NCBI GenBank assembly: GCA_021324755.1
Contig: JAJPIL010000008.1
Coordinates: 1 to 64,000, forward strand
Direction: 5' to 3'
Source: Pseudomonadota bacterium
Lineage (GTDB): Bacteria > Desulfobacterota > Binatia > Binatales > Binataceae
DNA length: 64,000 nucleotides
Position numbers and translations under genes: made by a program. Positions 18,601 through 28,492 of the stretch are shown here, one piece after another. The first letter of the stretch is position 1, and the number at the start of each line of letters is the position of its first letter. The notes under the pieces are model-generated. The model was not told the DNA's origin, did not search any database, and saw only the letters and a list, made by a program, of their open reading frames with translations.

Positions 18601-19145
18601 GTTGTGAACCCGTGTGACGATGCGCCGGCGATCACGCGCGCAGCTACCTCGTGAATAGTTATGTCCGAGGTATCGACCCTAAAGTGGGCGCGCGCGTACG
18701 CGGGCCGCCGCTCTTCCATTAGCTCAATTATCCGTTCCATCAGGGGTTTTCCGCTCTCGAGCAGTTTGGGTCGCAGCTCGGCGGACCTGCCCACCCGTTC
18801 GGCAACGACCTCGGCTCGGGCGTCGAGCCATACCACAACGGCCACTGCGGCAATTTTGACAAAGTTGCGCGGATCGACCAGCGTACCGCCGCCAGTTGCA
18901 ATCACTGCTGGCCTTCGGTCGGCAGCTAGCTCAGCTATCAGCACGCGCTCGAGGTAACGAAGCCGCTCCTCGCCGTCTTCAAGAATAATTGCAGCAGGGC
19001 TTTTGCCCCACCGCGACCCAATTTCAGCGTCGGTGTCGATCAACGGAAGCCCTAGTCGACTAGCTACAGCCGCCCCCACTTGTGATTTGCCTGTAGCCAT
19101 GAAACCGGTCAAGACTAACTTGTTTACCTTCGCGCGATCCGCCAC
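18582..19145 (-). CDS. aroK: shikimate kinase
   Basis: Phosphorylates shikimate at O3. The 187-aa protein has the P-loop GFMATGKSQVG, the DTDAEI shikimate-binding segment, EERLRYLE, and the substrate-binding ATGGGTLVDP. It starts 3 bases after the aroC stop and overlaps aroB by 19 bases. Confidence 0.95.
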   Translation of the reverse strand: MADRAKVNKLVLTGFMATGKSQVGAAVASRLGLPLIDTDAEIGSRWGKSPAAIILEDGEERLRYLERVLIAELAADRRPAVIATGGGTLVDPRNFVKIAAVAVVVWLDARAEVVAERVGRSAELRPKLLESGKPLMERIIELMEERRPAYARAHFRVDTSDITIHEVAARVIAGASSHGFTTCKASA

Positions 19146-19148
19146 CGC

Positions 19149-20318
19149 TTAAAAGTTTCTTAGCTGTTCGAGAAAGCCTTCGTAGTTGCGCTTGATTTCC
19201 TCGAAGGAATCGCCGCCGAATTTTTCGAGAAAGGCTTTGGCTAACTCGAAACACACCACGGTTTCAGCGATAACTGCTGCTGCGGGTACAGCACAGACGT
19301 CCGAACGTTCGATCGTCGCTAGCGTTTCTTCCTTAGTTCGTATGTCGACCGACCTCAGCGGTTGCATCAGGGTCGAAAGCGGCTTGAACGCCACTCGAAC
19401 CCGCAGCACTTCGCCTGTGCTGATTCCGCCTTCGGTTCCCCCTGAATTGTTCGAGCGCCGAATAAAGCGCCGATTGTGGGCGTCATAGCCGATTTCGTCG
19501 TGAAGCGCCGAACCCCGCATCGAAGCGGCCTCAAAGCCGCGGCCAATTTCGACTCCCTTTGCGGCTTGCAGGCTCAACAAGGCATGCGCAAGGCGCCCGT
19601 CCAGCTTTCTGTCCCATTGAACGTGGCTACCCAGACCTACCGGAAGGCCATGAGCGACCACTTCGACAACACCCCCGAGAGTGTCGCCAGAGCGTTTGCA
19701 GTCGTCAATCTCGGCGATTATCGCCTGCTGAGCGCCATGGTCCAAAACTCTTACGGGCGATTCCTCGGCTAGTCTGCGAAGCTCGCTCAACGAAAGCTCG
19801 GACGGAACATTGGCGGTGGTTGCGCCAATCCGGACCACGTAGCCCAACACGTCGATTCCGAAAGGAGTCAGAAATTGCCGCGCGAGCGAGCCGACAGCGA
19901 CTCGCGCCGCCGTTTCCCGGGCCGACGCCCGTTCGAGGACGTCGCGAATATCGGTCAAATTGTATTTCAGCGCTCCCGCAAGGTCGGCGTGTCCAGGTCT
20001 GGGGCGCGTAACCGGCACGGCACTCTCGCGGTCGTTCGGATCGAGCGACATTCGCTTTTGCCAGTTCTTGAAATCACGGTTCTCAACGATCAGGGTAACA
20101 GGCGCTCCAGTGGTATAGCCGAAGCGCACGCCCGAAGTTACCCTAACTTCATCTCGTTCTATAGCCATGCGACCGCCTCGGCCGTAGCCCTTTTGGCGGC
20201 GTGCTAAATCGTGATTTATAGCTTCGATGTTGATTTGGAATCCCGCGGGCACTCCTTCCACGATCGCGGTGAGCATCGGTCCGTGGGACTCTCCGGCCGT
20301 GAGAAAACGCAGCGTCAC
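19149..20318 (-). CDS. aroC: chorismate synthase
   Basis: Makes chorismate from EPSP with reduced FMN. The 389-aa protein begins RFLTAGESHGPMLTAIVEGVPAG, and contains RRQKGYGRGGRMAIE, ASARETAARVAVG and NNSGGTEGGISTG signatures. First gene of the aroC-aroK-aroB operon; together the three cover non-consecutive shikimate steps. Confidence 0.98.
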   Translation of the reverse strand: MTLRFLTAGESHGPMLTAIVEGVPAGFQINIEAINHDLARRQKGYGRGGRMAIERDEVRVTSGVRFGYTTGAPVTLIVENRDFKNWQKRMSLDPNDRESAVPVTRPRPGHADLAGALKYNLTDIRDVLERASARETAARVAVGSLARQFLTPFGIDVLGYVVRIGATTANVPSELSLSELRRLAEESPVRVLDHGAQQAIIAEIDDCKRSGDTLGGVVEVVAHGLPVGLGSHVQWDRKLDGRLAHALLSLQAAKGVEIGRGFEAASMRGSALHDEIGYDAHNRRFIRRSNNSGGTEGGISTGEVLRVRVAFKPLSTLMQPLRSVDIRTKEETLATIERSDVCAVPAAAVIAETVVCFELAKAFLEKFGGDSFEEIKRNYEGFLEQLRNF

Positions 20319-20693
20319 TTTTGCACCGTATCAGAAGTTAAGGCACTTTAATCGTCTTTTGCCAGTCCAAGGACGACACTTTGCTAAGGCAATAACTTGA
20401 TTCAAGCAGACTAGGCGAATCATTAAAAGACGCATTTTGCAAGCCTTGGTGGCATGATTTTATCAGGCTCGGCCCACGCTCCGAAGCCGCTACTTTGCAG
20501 GCAGCGCTAAAGACCACAATTACGCGGAATCGACGCGAGGCGGGCGCTCTATGGCGTTGCTATCCAAGCCGAGATGCGCGTCTGTTGCGGCCGTTTTATC
20601 GAGCACCTAGCATCGAAATTCTCGCATCGCGTGCTTACCGACAGTTCGGGTGCTTGACGCAATAGTAAGTGACGTAATCTAAGGGTATTTCAA
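20319..20693. promoter_or_regulatory. divergent promoter region aroC/priA
   Basis: A 375-base region between divergent aroC and priA. A plausible priA promoter is TTGACG near 20655 with TAATCT about 15 bases later, which is short spacing. No operator is recognised and no gene is seen. Confidence 0.3.
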
Positions 20694-23186
20694 GTGAGCT
20701 CTGCCGACGCAACTGCGCTTGAGCCCGACTGCGCAAAGGTCGCAATAGCCAGTAGGTCGCGTTCGCTCGACGTACTGACTTATGCCGTGCCGCCTAATCT
20801 AAAACCGATCGTCGCGCCCGGGCAGCGGGTCCTCGTGCCGCTTCGGTCACGCAAGGTGACCGGCCTTGTGCTCGAGGTAGGTCGTTTCGAAGACGAAGGG
20901 ATCGAGCTCAAGCCCGTTATTGACGTGCTAGACCCGTCGCCGATCCTCGATCCGGCGCACGTCGAGCTCATGCGCTTTGCCGCAAGCTACTACCTTGTGA
21001 CGCTCGGCGAAATATGTCGATTAATCGTGCCCTCGTTGCTGCGGCTAGAGACAAAAACGTTTTACAAGTTGGTTAGAGAGCCGAACGAAAGCGAGCAAAC
21101 TAGCCTAAGTGCTCTTGAGGCGGAAGTCCTCAAAGCTCTCTCCAAGCGGCCGCTTACTTACTCTCAGCTAAGACGCGCCGTTCCCGCTCTAAAAAGCGTA
21201 AGCGTTCTGGCTAAGCTTCAGTCGGCGGGTTTTGTGTCGGCGGGAAGCGTGCTGAGTGGAGCCCGGACCAAACGCCGAAGCTTGGCGCTAGCGAGGCTTG
21301 CGCCCGAAGCCAAAGCGGAAGAAGTGCGAGGCAAGCTTCGGCGGCGGATCCTCCAGCTTCTGGCGGCCGCGCCGGAAAGGCAAGTTCCGGTGAGCCAACT
21401 CGAAATGATTTCACCCGCGGCCAAGCGTGCGCTATCGGCCCTGGTTGCCCAGGGCTACGTGCAGGTCGATTGTGCGGGCGAGGCGACGAACGACATGACG
21501 TCGGCGAGCTCGCCAGAGGTCTCCGTAAAACTAACTCACGAGCAGGAAAATGCCATCCGAACGATCGGGCCCGCAATCGACGAAAGACGCAACGAAACCT
21601 TCCTGTTGTGGGGCGTTACGGGGAGCGGCAAGACGCAGGTATACCTGCATCTTGCCGACCGGTGTCTCAGGATGGGTCGCACGGTGTTGGTTTTGATACC
21701 GGAGATCGGGCTGACCGAACATTTGATCGGCGCCTTCCGCGATCGCTTTGGCGATCGGGTCGCGGTTTCGCACAGCGCGCAGATTCCTTCGGAGCGATGG
21801 GCGGGATGGAATTCGATTCGCGAGGGCAAAGCGCGGGTTGTGATAGGCCCGCGTTCATCCATTTTCGCACCGTTACGCGAGCTCGGATTGATCATCGTGG
21901 ACGAAGAGCATGACGCCTCTTACAAACAGGAAGAAGGCGTCAGGTACAACGCCCGCGATCTCGCTGTGGCTCTGGGCCGTTTTTCATCTTGCCCTGTAAT
22001 TCTTGGTTCAGCCACGCCCTCGGCAGAATCTTACTTCAACGCCAGACGCGGTCGTTACAAGATGGTGAGGCTTGAACGACGGGTCTGGGACCGACCCATG
22101 CCGACGGTTGAGGTAATAGACCTGCGTCAGAAGGCAGGCGGATTTGTCTCCAAGGCTGACAATGAACTCCAAAGTACGGAGCAGAGCGTTCCGCTTTCGC
22201 AAGAGCTGCTCGAGGCGCTCAGGCAAAATTTAGCTGCGCGCCAGCAGAGTATCGTGTTTATCAACCGGCGCGGTTACCATACGGCTCTTCAGTGTCGGTC
22301 TTGCGGCGTTGTGATCTGTTGTCCCAATTGCAGCGTAAGTCTGCACTTTCATTTACGCGACCGGTCGCTTCAGTGTCACTACTGCGGCCAGCGCAGGCCA
22401 GCACCGCGCGACTGCCCGGAATGTGGAGCGTATGTGCTGGAAGGGCGCGGTTTCGGCACCGAACGCGTCGCCGCGACGCTAGCGGATCTATTTCCTGAGG
22501 CGCGAATCGAGCGCATGGACAGCGACGTTGCGCGCCGGCGAAAGGCACGCACACGCGTCTTCGCCGCGTTGGCAGCGGGCGAAATCGATATCCTTGTGGG
22601 AACCCAGATGGTGGCAAAAGGGTTCGATTTTCCCGGGGTGACGCTCGTTGGGGTAATATTGGCGGACCAAACACTGAACTTGCCCGACTTCAGGTCATCC
22701 GAGCGAACCTTTCAGCTCCTGACTCAAGTCGCAGGACGGGCTGGACGAGGCGAGCAACCTGGAAGGGTTATTATTCAAACCTATGCGCCGCATCATTACA
22801 GTATCCGAGCCGCTCAGGCGGGCGATTACGCGCGTTTCATGCGTCGAGAGCTCGAACTGAGGAGCGAACTGGGTTATCCGCCGTTCGTCAGGCTGGCTTT
22901 GGTGCGGTTGCAAGGCAGCGATCCGGCAAAGGTTGCGGAGACGGCGAATGCCTGGGCCAAAGCGCTCGGGGAGCATTGCCAGGAAGCGGGATTTCGCGTG
23001 CTCGGTCCGTCGCCGGCGCCAATCGAGAGGCTTCGTGGGCGTTATCGTTGGCAGTTGCTGGTAAAATCCTCAAGTGCTAGGACGCTTCACTTCGCTATTC
23101 TGTCCGCTCGTAGCAAGCTAGACGAACTCGCTCGCCTTGCAAACGTTCGCGTGCTCGTGGACATCGACCCGGTCAACATGCTTTAA
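20694..23186 (+). CDS. priA: primosomal protein N' (replication restart helicase)
   Basis: PriA reloads the replisome at stalled forks. The 830-aa protein shows the N-terminal 3'-DNA-binding domain, Walker A GVTGSGKTQVYL near residue 308, DEEH Walker B, GSATPSAES, and the zinc-binding insertion with paired CxxC motifs (CRSCGVVICCPNC, CHYCGQRRPAPRDCPECG). The C-terminal helicase part includes GTQMVAKGFDFP and QVAGRAGRGEQPG. Start is GTG at 20694. It stands alone, 145 bases before def. Confidence 0.97.
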   Translation: MSSADATALEPDCAKVAIASRSRSLDVLTYAVPPNLKPIVAPGQRVLVPLRSRKVTGLVLEVGRFEDEGIELKPVIDVLDPSPILDPAHVELMRFAASYYLVTLGEICRLIVPSLLRLETKTFYKLVREPNESEQTSLSALEAEVLKALSKRPLTYSQLRRAVPALKSVSVLAKLQSAGFVSAGSVLSGARTKRRSLALARLAPEAKAEEVRGKLRRRILQLLAAAPERQVPVSQLEMISPAAKRALSALVAQGYVQVDCAGEATNDMTSASSPEVSVKLTHEQENAIRTIGPAIDERRNETFLLWGVTGSGKTQVYLHLADRCLRMGRTVLVLIPEIGLTEHLIGAFRDRFGDRVAVSHSAQIPSERWAGWNSIREGKARVVIGPRSSIFAPLRELGLIIVDEEHDASYKQEEGVRYNARDLAVALGRFSSCPVILGSATPSAESYFNARRGRYKMVRLERRVWDRPMPTVEVIDLRQKAGGFVSKADNELQSTEQSVPLSQELLEALRQNLAARQQSIVFINRRGYHTALQCRSCGVVICCPNCSVSLHFHLRDRSLQCHYCGQRRPAPRDCPECGAYVLEGRGFGTERVAATLADLFPEARIERMDSDVARRRKARTRVFAALAAGEIDILVGTQMVAKGFDFPGVTLVGVILADQTLNLPDFRSSERTFQLLTQVAGRAGRGEQPGRVIIQTYAPHHYSIRAAQAGDYARFMRRELELRSELGYPPFVRLALVRLQGSDPAKVAETANAWAKALGEHCQEAGFRVLGPSPAPIERLRGRYRWQLLVKSSSARTLHFAILSARSKLDELARLANVRVLVDIDPVNML

Positions 23187-23330
23187 GTTAGCCGAGACTG
23201 ACTCACCTAGAGTTGGTCTTCGGGGTCTGTTCAGGCTGGGTTTACCGGTTTTGCAAAAGCGGAAATTTTTACGAGCAACTTTCTCTCGTAGCTTACTGTT
23301 TGGTAGGCTACAGAAGGGGATGGTTGGCTG

Positions 23331-23873
23331 ATGGCCCTGTTACGAATTCGAAAATATCCCGACCCGGTGCTCAAGATTCCGGCTCAGCCGGTCACGCAGA
23401 TCGACGGCTCGGTGGCGAGCTTGATCGAGAGCATGGTGCAGACAATGTTTGCCGCACCAGGTATCGGACTGGCGGCTCCCCAGGTTGGGGATTCGCGACG
23501 AATAATTGTGATTGACGCCGACCACGATAATCCTGGGCGTCGCGTGCTCAAGCTGATTAACCCGGAGATCGTAGAGATCGAAGGAAAAGTAACCTGGGAA
23601 GAAGCGTGTCTGTCGGTGGTAGATTACAGCGCCGAGGTCCAGCGCGCATCGCGCATCGTAGTAAGAGCCCTCACGCTCGAGGAACGCGAAGTTGAGATCG
23701 AGGCTCAGCAGTTTCTAGCAGTGGTCTTCCAACACGAGCTCGACCATTTGGACGGTAAGCTGTTCATCGACCGGATAAGTCGGCTCAAGCGCGAGCTCTA
23801 TCGGCGAAAGCTGCAGAAATTAATTCGCGAAGGAAAAGTGCCGAGCTACGATTCATTCGCTGCCGAGACTTGA
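23331..23873 (+). CDS. def: peptide deformylase
   Basis: Removes the formyl group from nascent N-terminal Met; it pairs with fmt just downstream. The 180-aa protein has GIGLAAPQVG (motif 1), the metal Cys93 in motif 2, and HELDH (H135, E136, H139). Motif 2 reads EACLS rather than the usual EGCLS, an Ala for Gly beside the metal ligand. An AAGGGGA-type site precedes the ATG. Confidence 0.96.
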   Translation: MALLRIRKYPDPVLKIPAQPVTQIDGSVASLIESMVQTMFAAPGIGLAAPQVGDSRRIIVIDADHDNPGRRVLKLINPEIVEIEGKVTWEEACLSVVDYSAEVQRASRIVVRALTLEEREVEIEAQQFLAVVFQHELDHLDGKLFIDRISRLKRELYRRKLQKLIREGKVPSYDSFAAET

Positions 23874-23934
23874 GCGGTACTACAGACGGCGTTAGGGAGC
23901 CATAAGGACGATCGCAACGCTCCGTATCGTTTTC

Positions 23935-24861
23935 ATGGGGACACCCCAATTCGCGGCGAAGCCGCTTAAGCGGCTGATTATCAAAGGGGGCTCCCAGTGG
24001 CAAGTGGTTGGTGTCGTGACCGGGCCGGACCGCCCCAGGGGTCGAGGCCTCGAAGTTACGCCTACGCCGGTAGCAGAAGTTGGTGCAGCTTCAGGGGTGC
24101 CTGTTTTGAAGCCTACCAGCATGCGCGATCAGGAGTTCGTTGGACAGTTGCGCGCGCTTGCCCCTGACCTCTTAGTTGTCGTGGCCTACGGGAAAATCCT
24201 GCCCAAAGAAGTGCTCGAAATACCCCGCATTATGCCGCTCAATGTGCACGCGTCGCTGCTGCCCCGACATCGCGGAGCAAGTCCGGTCGAGGCTGCCATT
24301 CTCGCCGGCGACACGCAGACGGGCATCACGCTCATCCGAATGACGGAACAGATGGACGCCGGGCCGGTCTTGATGCAAGTTGCGATTCCTATCCTGCCTG
24401 GTGATACCCAAGGCTCGCTCAAGGAGCGACTCTCTGAGCTTGCGGCTGATACGCTCGAACAAGCCCTGCCGGCTATTGCCAAGGGAGAACTTGCGGAAGC
24501 TCCACAAGACGAGACTCAGGCGACCTATTGCAAGCCGATAAAGAAGCAAGACGCATGGATAGACTGGAGCAAAGACTGCGTTTACATCGAACGTATGACG
24601 CGAGCCTACGACCCATGGCCGGTTGCGCGTTCGAGGCTTTCTGGCAAAGAGCTTTTGATTTTTAGAGCGGAAGCTTTGCCCGATCAACATCAGGCGGCTT
24701 GGCCAGGTACGGTGGTCGAGGTTCAACCAGAGCCGGTTGTAGCGTGCGGACAGGGTGCGCTTAAGCTGCTTGAAGTTCAGTTGGCTGGGAAACGAAGAGT
24801 TAGTGGTGGCGATCTTGTGCGCGGCAGACACCTTCAAAAGGGACAGCGGTTGGGTAGCTAG
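23935..24861 (+). CDS. fmt: methionyl-tRNA formyltransferase
   Basis: Formylates initiator Met-tRNA using 10-formyl-THF. The 308-aa frame has NVHASLLPRHRGASPVEAAIL with catalytic Asn and His, and MDAGPVL with the Asp, then the C-terminal OB domain. The ATG at 23935 cuts the first beta strand: the codons just upstream read LRIVF, which is the normal start of Fmt (RIVFMGTPxFA). No ATG, GTG or TTG lies between the in-frame stop at 23893 and 23935, so initiation at a rare codon (for example ATC 23911 or ATA 23902, beside AAGGA) is possible. Confidence 0.93.
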   Translation: MGTPQFAAKPLKRLIIKGGSQWQVVGVVTGPDRPRGRGLEVTPTPVAEVGAASGVPVLKPTSMRDQEFVGQLRALAPDLLVVVAYGKILPKEVLEIPRIMPLNVHASLLPRHRGASPVEAAILAGDTQTGITLIRMTEQMDAGPVLMQVAIPILPGDTQGSLKERLSELAADTLEQALPAIAKGELAEAPQDETQATYCKPIKKQDAWIDWSKDCVYIERMTRAYDPWPVARSRLSGKELLIFRAEALPDQHQAAWPGTVVEVQPEPVVACGQGALKLLEVQLAGKRRVSGGDLVRGRHLQKGQRLGS

Positions 24862-24866
24862 CGTTT

Positions 24867-26273
24867 GTGAATTCGGATGTGTTCACGCCTGAGCTTGCAG
24901 GCAATTCGCCGTCACCTAAGGCGGCCTGCGGGAGTCTTACGCCTGGATTGGCGCCCCGCCTGGCGGCTTTCGAGATCTTGCTTCGTGTTGAGCAGGGTGC
25001 TTTCGCGGACGCGTTGTTAGGCCATCGTCTGCCCGCATTCGGACTTCGCGACCGGCGCTTGATCACCAGTCTTGTGCTTGGCACGACGGCTTGGCGCGCC
25101 AGGCTTGACTACGAAATCGATCGTTTGCTCGCCGTGCCTGGCGGGAACTTGACGATGCCGGTGCGGGTCGTTCTGCGGATGGGCATCTATCAGCTTCGGT
25201 TTCTGACTCGGATTGCTCACTATGCAGTTGTGAATAGCAGTGTTGCGCTGGCCAAACATTATCCCCATACGCGACCGGCAGCAGGGCTGGTCAATGCGGT
25301 ATTGCGGCGCGCGAGCCGAGAGACCGTTGCTTTGCCCGATCCAAAAGAAGACGAGGTGGGCTACTTGTCGATCGCGTATTCGCATCCCCGATGGCTCGTC
25401 GAGCGGCTGATCGAATGGTTTGGCATAGCTAAGGCGTCAGAGATAATGGCGGCCGATAACGCGCCTGCGCCGAACTTTATTCGACTCAATCTGGCTAAGG
25501 GCACTCCTGGCGAGAACCTCGCGAAGCTCGAGTCGGAAGGCCTTGTCGTAGATAGCTGTGGTCCATTCCCTGAAATGGCTGTTGTAAGGCGGGGCAATTC
25601 GATCGACAGTCGAGCTCACGCCGAGGGGCTATTCATTCATCAGAACCTAGCTTCACAAATGGTGGCTCGACTTTTAGCGCCAGCCCCCGGGGCGATAGTA
25701 CTTGATTGTGCCGCCGCTCCGGGTGGCAAAGCGACCCATCTTGCGGAACTCGTCGGACCGTCGGGAAGGGTTGTTGCGCTCGACAAAAGCGCCTCTGGGT
25801 TAAGAAAAGCTCGGCAACTCGCTCTAAAGCTGGGGCATCGCAATATTTTGTTTCTTCAGGCCGACGTTACGCGAGGAGTTCCGTTTGCGCCGCGCTCTTT
25901 CCCGTTCGTACTTCTCGACGCACCCTGCACCGGGCTTGGGACCCTACGCTCGCATCCCGAAATCCGCTGGCGTCTGCGCCCGCAGGACATAACTCGTATG
26001 GCGGAGCTACAGACTGCTATGCTGCTGGCAGTGAGCGAATTAGTGGCTCCAGGTGGCATTTTGGTTTACGCGGTGTGTAGTTTTGCGCCGGAAGAAGGAT
26101 TTGGCGTAGTCAGACGCTTTTTGTCTTGCAAACCAGAGTTTTCGGTTGATCCCATGCCGTTCGGCGGCCTTCCACTTGCAACAAGTCCCGACGGGTACCT
26201 ATGCTTGTCATTGCTGCCCGCTGCTGAGGGCGCGGACGGATTTTTTGCGGTTCGTTTGAAGCGCAGTAGGTGA
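24867..26273 (+). CDS. rsmB: 16S rRNA (cytosine-967-C5)-methyltransferase RsmB
   Basis: A 468-aa protein: NusB-like RNA-binding domain (about residues 30-170) followed by a Rossmann methyltransferase. SAM-binding LDCAAAPGGKATHLAE, DAPCTGLGTLRSHPEIRWR, and the catalytic Cys in VYAVCSFAPEE are seen. Start is GTG 24867, 5 bases after fmt. The stop overlaps the rpe GTG by four bases, so translation is coupled. Confidence 0.93.
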   Translation: MNSDVFTPELAGNSPSPKAACGSLTPGLAPRLAAFEILLRVEQGAFADALLGHRLPAFGLRDRRLITSLVLGTTAWRARLDYEIDRLLAVPGGNLTMPVRVVLRMGIYQLRFLTRIAHYAVVNSSVALAKHYPHTRPAAGLVNAVLRRASRETVALPDPKEDEVGYLSIAYSHPRWLVERLIEWFGIAKASEIMAADNAPAPNFIRLNLAKGTPGENLAKLESEGLVVDSCGPFPEMAVVRRGNSIDSRAHAEGLFIHQNLASQMVARLLAPAPGAIVLDCAAAPGGKATHLAELVGPSGRVVALDKSASGLRKARQLALKLGHRNILFLQADVTRGVPFAPRSFPFVLLDAPCTGLGTLRSHPEIRWRLRPQDITRMAELQTAMLLAVSELVAPGGILVYAVCSFAPEEGFGVVRRFLSCKPEFSVDPMPFGGLPLATSPDGYLCLSLLPAAEGADGFFAVRLKRSR

Positions 26274-26968
26274 CGGATGCTGTGAAGCGACATTGCAAAA
26301 TAGCACCCTCGATTTTATCGGCTGACTTTACTCGCCTGGGCGAGGAGGTGAAAGCCGTCGAGGCGGCCGGGGCGGATATGATTCATTTCGACGTCATGGA
26401 TGGCCATTTTGTACCGAATATCTCGATCGGCATTCCCGTCCTTGAGTCGCTGCGAAAAGTAACCAGGCTGCCGCTCGATGTTCACTTGATGATAGAACAC
26501 CCGGAACGCTTTATCGAGGCTTTCGCCAAGGCTGGCGCCGACCTGATTTCGGTGCACGTGGAAGCCTGCTCTGATATTGAAGCAACGCTGCGGCTTATTC
26601 GACGATGCGGTGTTCGAGCTTCGGCTGCGGTGAACCCTGAGACCGACGCCCGACGCGCGCTTCAAGTTGCCGATCAGCTGGACATGATACTGGTGATGAG
26701 CGTCCATCCAGGTTTCGGCGGCCAAGCGTTTATCCCTGAGTCGTTGGACAAGCTGCGCTTGGTGCGTAACGAACTCGATCAGCGGGGGCTGCATCACGTA
26801 GACCTGGAAGTTGACGGCGGCATAAAGGTTGACAACGTGGCGGCTGCGGCAGCGGCGGGTGCTAACATATTGGTTTCTGGCTCCGGGATCTTCGCCGCGC
26901 AGAGCTACGCTGAGGTAATTGCCCAAATGCGTCAGCGCCTTGCCGCAGTTGAACTTTTAACAAATTAA
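26270..26968 (+). CDS. rpe: ribulose-phosphate 3-epimerase
   Basis: Interconverts ribulose-5-P and xylulose-5-P in the pentose phosphate or Calvin pathways. The 232-aa TIM barrel has IAPSILSADFTRLGEE, the metal site HFDVMDGHFVPN, VHLMIEHPE, and VHPGFGGQAF. The GTG start overlaps the rsmB stop (GTGA). An alternative GTG lies a few codons downstream. Last gene of def-fmt-rsmB-rpe. Confidence 0.96.
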   Translation: MTDAVKRHCKIAPSILSADFTRLGEEVKAVEAAGADMIHFDVMDGHFVPNISIGIPVLESLRKVTRLPLDVHLMIEHPERFIEAFAKAGADLISVHVEACSDIEATLRLIRRCGVRASAAVNPETDARRALQVADQLDMILVMSVHPGFGGQAFIPESLDKLRLVRNELDQRGLHHVDLEVDGGIKVDNVAAAAAAGANILVSGSGIFAAQSYAEVIAQMRQRLAAVELLTN

Positions 26969-27194
26969 GTTTTCGAGAAGCCAACTATTCGCGCGCAAAG
27001 AAGCTGCTAAGACGTGCGCCTTTACGCTCGGGTGCTCTGATAGCATCGAAGCTCGAGCCCGCCGCTAACGCCTGTGCCGTGGAAATTCTGCACGACTTTC
27101 TGAAACGGACTGGCGGACAGGTATCGCGAAAGTCAAAAACCGGTGTTATATAAGGGAGGTGCGAAGCATCGCACGGCTTCGCTGACCTAAGGAC

Positions 27195-27269
27195 CGGGGT
27201 GTAGCTCAGCCTGGCTAGAGCACTGCGTTCGGGACGCAGGAGTCGGAGGTTCAAATCCTCTCACCCCGA
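27195..27269 (+). tRNA. tRNA-Pro (anticodon CGG)
   Basis: A complete cloverleaf: 7-base acceptor stem CGGGGTG/CACCCCG, D-arm with GTAGCTCAG, anticodon stem CTGCG/CGCAG with loop TTCGGGA (anticodon CGG), and T-arm with GGTTCAAATCC. The discriminator is A and CCA is not encoded. A run of seven T follows the acceptor end and may serve as terminator. Confidence 0.95.
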
Positions 27270-27298
27270 TTTTTTTACTAAACGTTTTTGGTGAACAA

Positions 27299-27922
27299 TT
27301 GCGAAGTTTATTTGAGCTAGGGCTTGCTTTATTGGGTTACCTGGCAGGGTCGCTTCCAGTAGGCGTGCTGGTTGGACGCCTGTACGGCTTCGATCCCCAG
27401 AAAGCAGGCTCAGGCAACATCGGAACCACTAACGTTGCGCGCATCGGTGGGCCGATCCCGGCGGCTTTGACCTTTTTAGGGGACTTCCTCAAAGGCCTTT
27501 TGCCAGTGTTGTTTGCCCGCTACTTGGTCGAAGACCAGTTCAGCACACTCGTAGTTGGGATCTTTGCGTTTCTCGGCTCGATATGTTCCGTGTTTTTGGG
27601 TTTCAAGGGCGGCAAAGGTGTGGCGACAGGCTTTGGCGTATGGCTCGGGCTGACACCACTGGCCGCGCTAACTGCGTTCGTTTTATTTGTCATGGTTCTT
27701 TTGGGGTTTCGGATCGTGTCCGTGGCCTCGCTTTCGGCTGCTACCGTTCTCCCCGTGGCTGTAGCTGCTTTAGGTTACCCGCGTGATTATTTTGGTGCTG
27801 CGGTTTTGATCTCTGCGTTGGTATTTTATCGCCACCGAGGCAATATCGAGCGACTTATCGCGGGCTCGGAGCCGAAATTGGGCCGAAGTAAGCCGGAGCC
27901 ACTAGCCGGCAGTCAAAATTAG
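27299..27922 (+). CDS. plsY: glycerol-3-phosphate acyltransferase PlsY
   Basis: PlsY is the membrane acyltransferase using acyl-phosphate to make lysophosphatidic acid. The 207-aa protein has about five hydrophobic helices and the three family motifs: GSGNIGTTNVAR, FKGGKGVATGFG, and RHRGNIERLIAGSEPK. Start is TTG at 27299 with a GGTG-like site upstream; this is only 30 bases after the tRNA-Pro. Confidence 0.96.
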   Translation: MRSLFELGLALLGYLAGSLPVGVLVGRLYGFDPQKAGSGNIGTTNVARIGGPIPAALTFLGDFLKGLLPVLFARYLVEDQFSTLVVGIFAFLGSICSVFLGFKGGKGVATGFGVWLGLTPLAALTAFVLFVMVLLGFRIVSVASLSAATVLPVAVAALGYPRDYFGAAVLISALVFYRHRGNIERLIAGSEPKLGRSKPEPLAGSQN

Positions 27923-27990
27923 GATATCGACCGCCTGTACCCTCATTAAGGCGGCAATAGGCTGTAAACTTTTAACGGCACACTTTTAAG

Positions 27991-28006
27991 TGGCATCTAA
28001 TTTGCT
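27991..28006 (+). promoter_or_regulatory. sigma-54 (RpoN) promoter of glnB
   Basis: TGGCATCTAATTTGCT matches the sigma-54 consensus TGGCACG-N4-TTGCW, with GG and GC separated by exactly ten bases. It lies about 150 bases before the glnB start, predicting a transcription start near 28017. This fits nitrogen-controlled expression of PII. I see no clear enhancer (NtrC) sites. Confidence 0.75.
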
Positions 28007-28114
28007 TTGAAGAGGCCCAAAGTCGTCGAATAGAATGGCGCTTGTGCTAGGGAGTGAATCGGCTGCGTGGTATTTCTGGCTATGAAGGCTAGCTAGATGG
28101 TTTCGGGCCGATGA

Positions 28115-28492
<378 letters not shown>

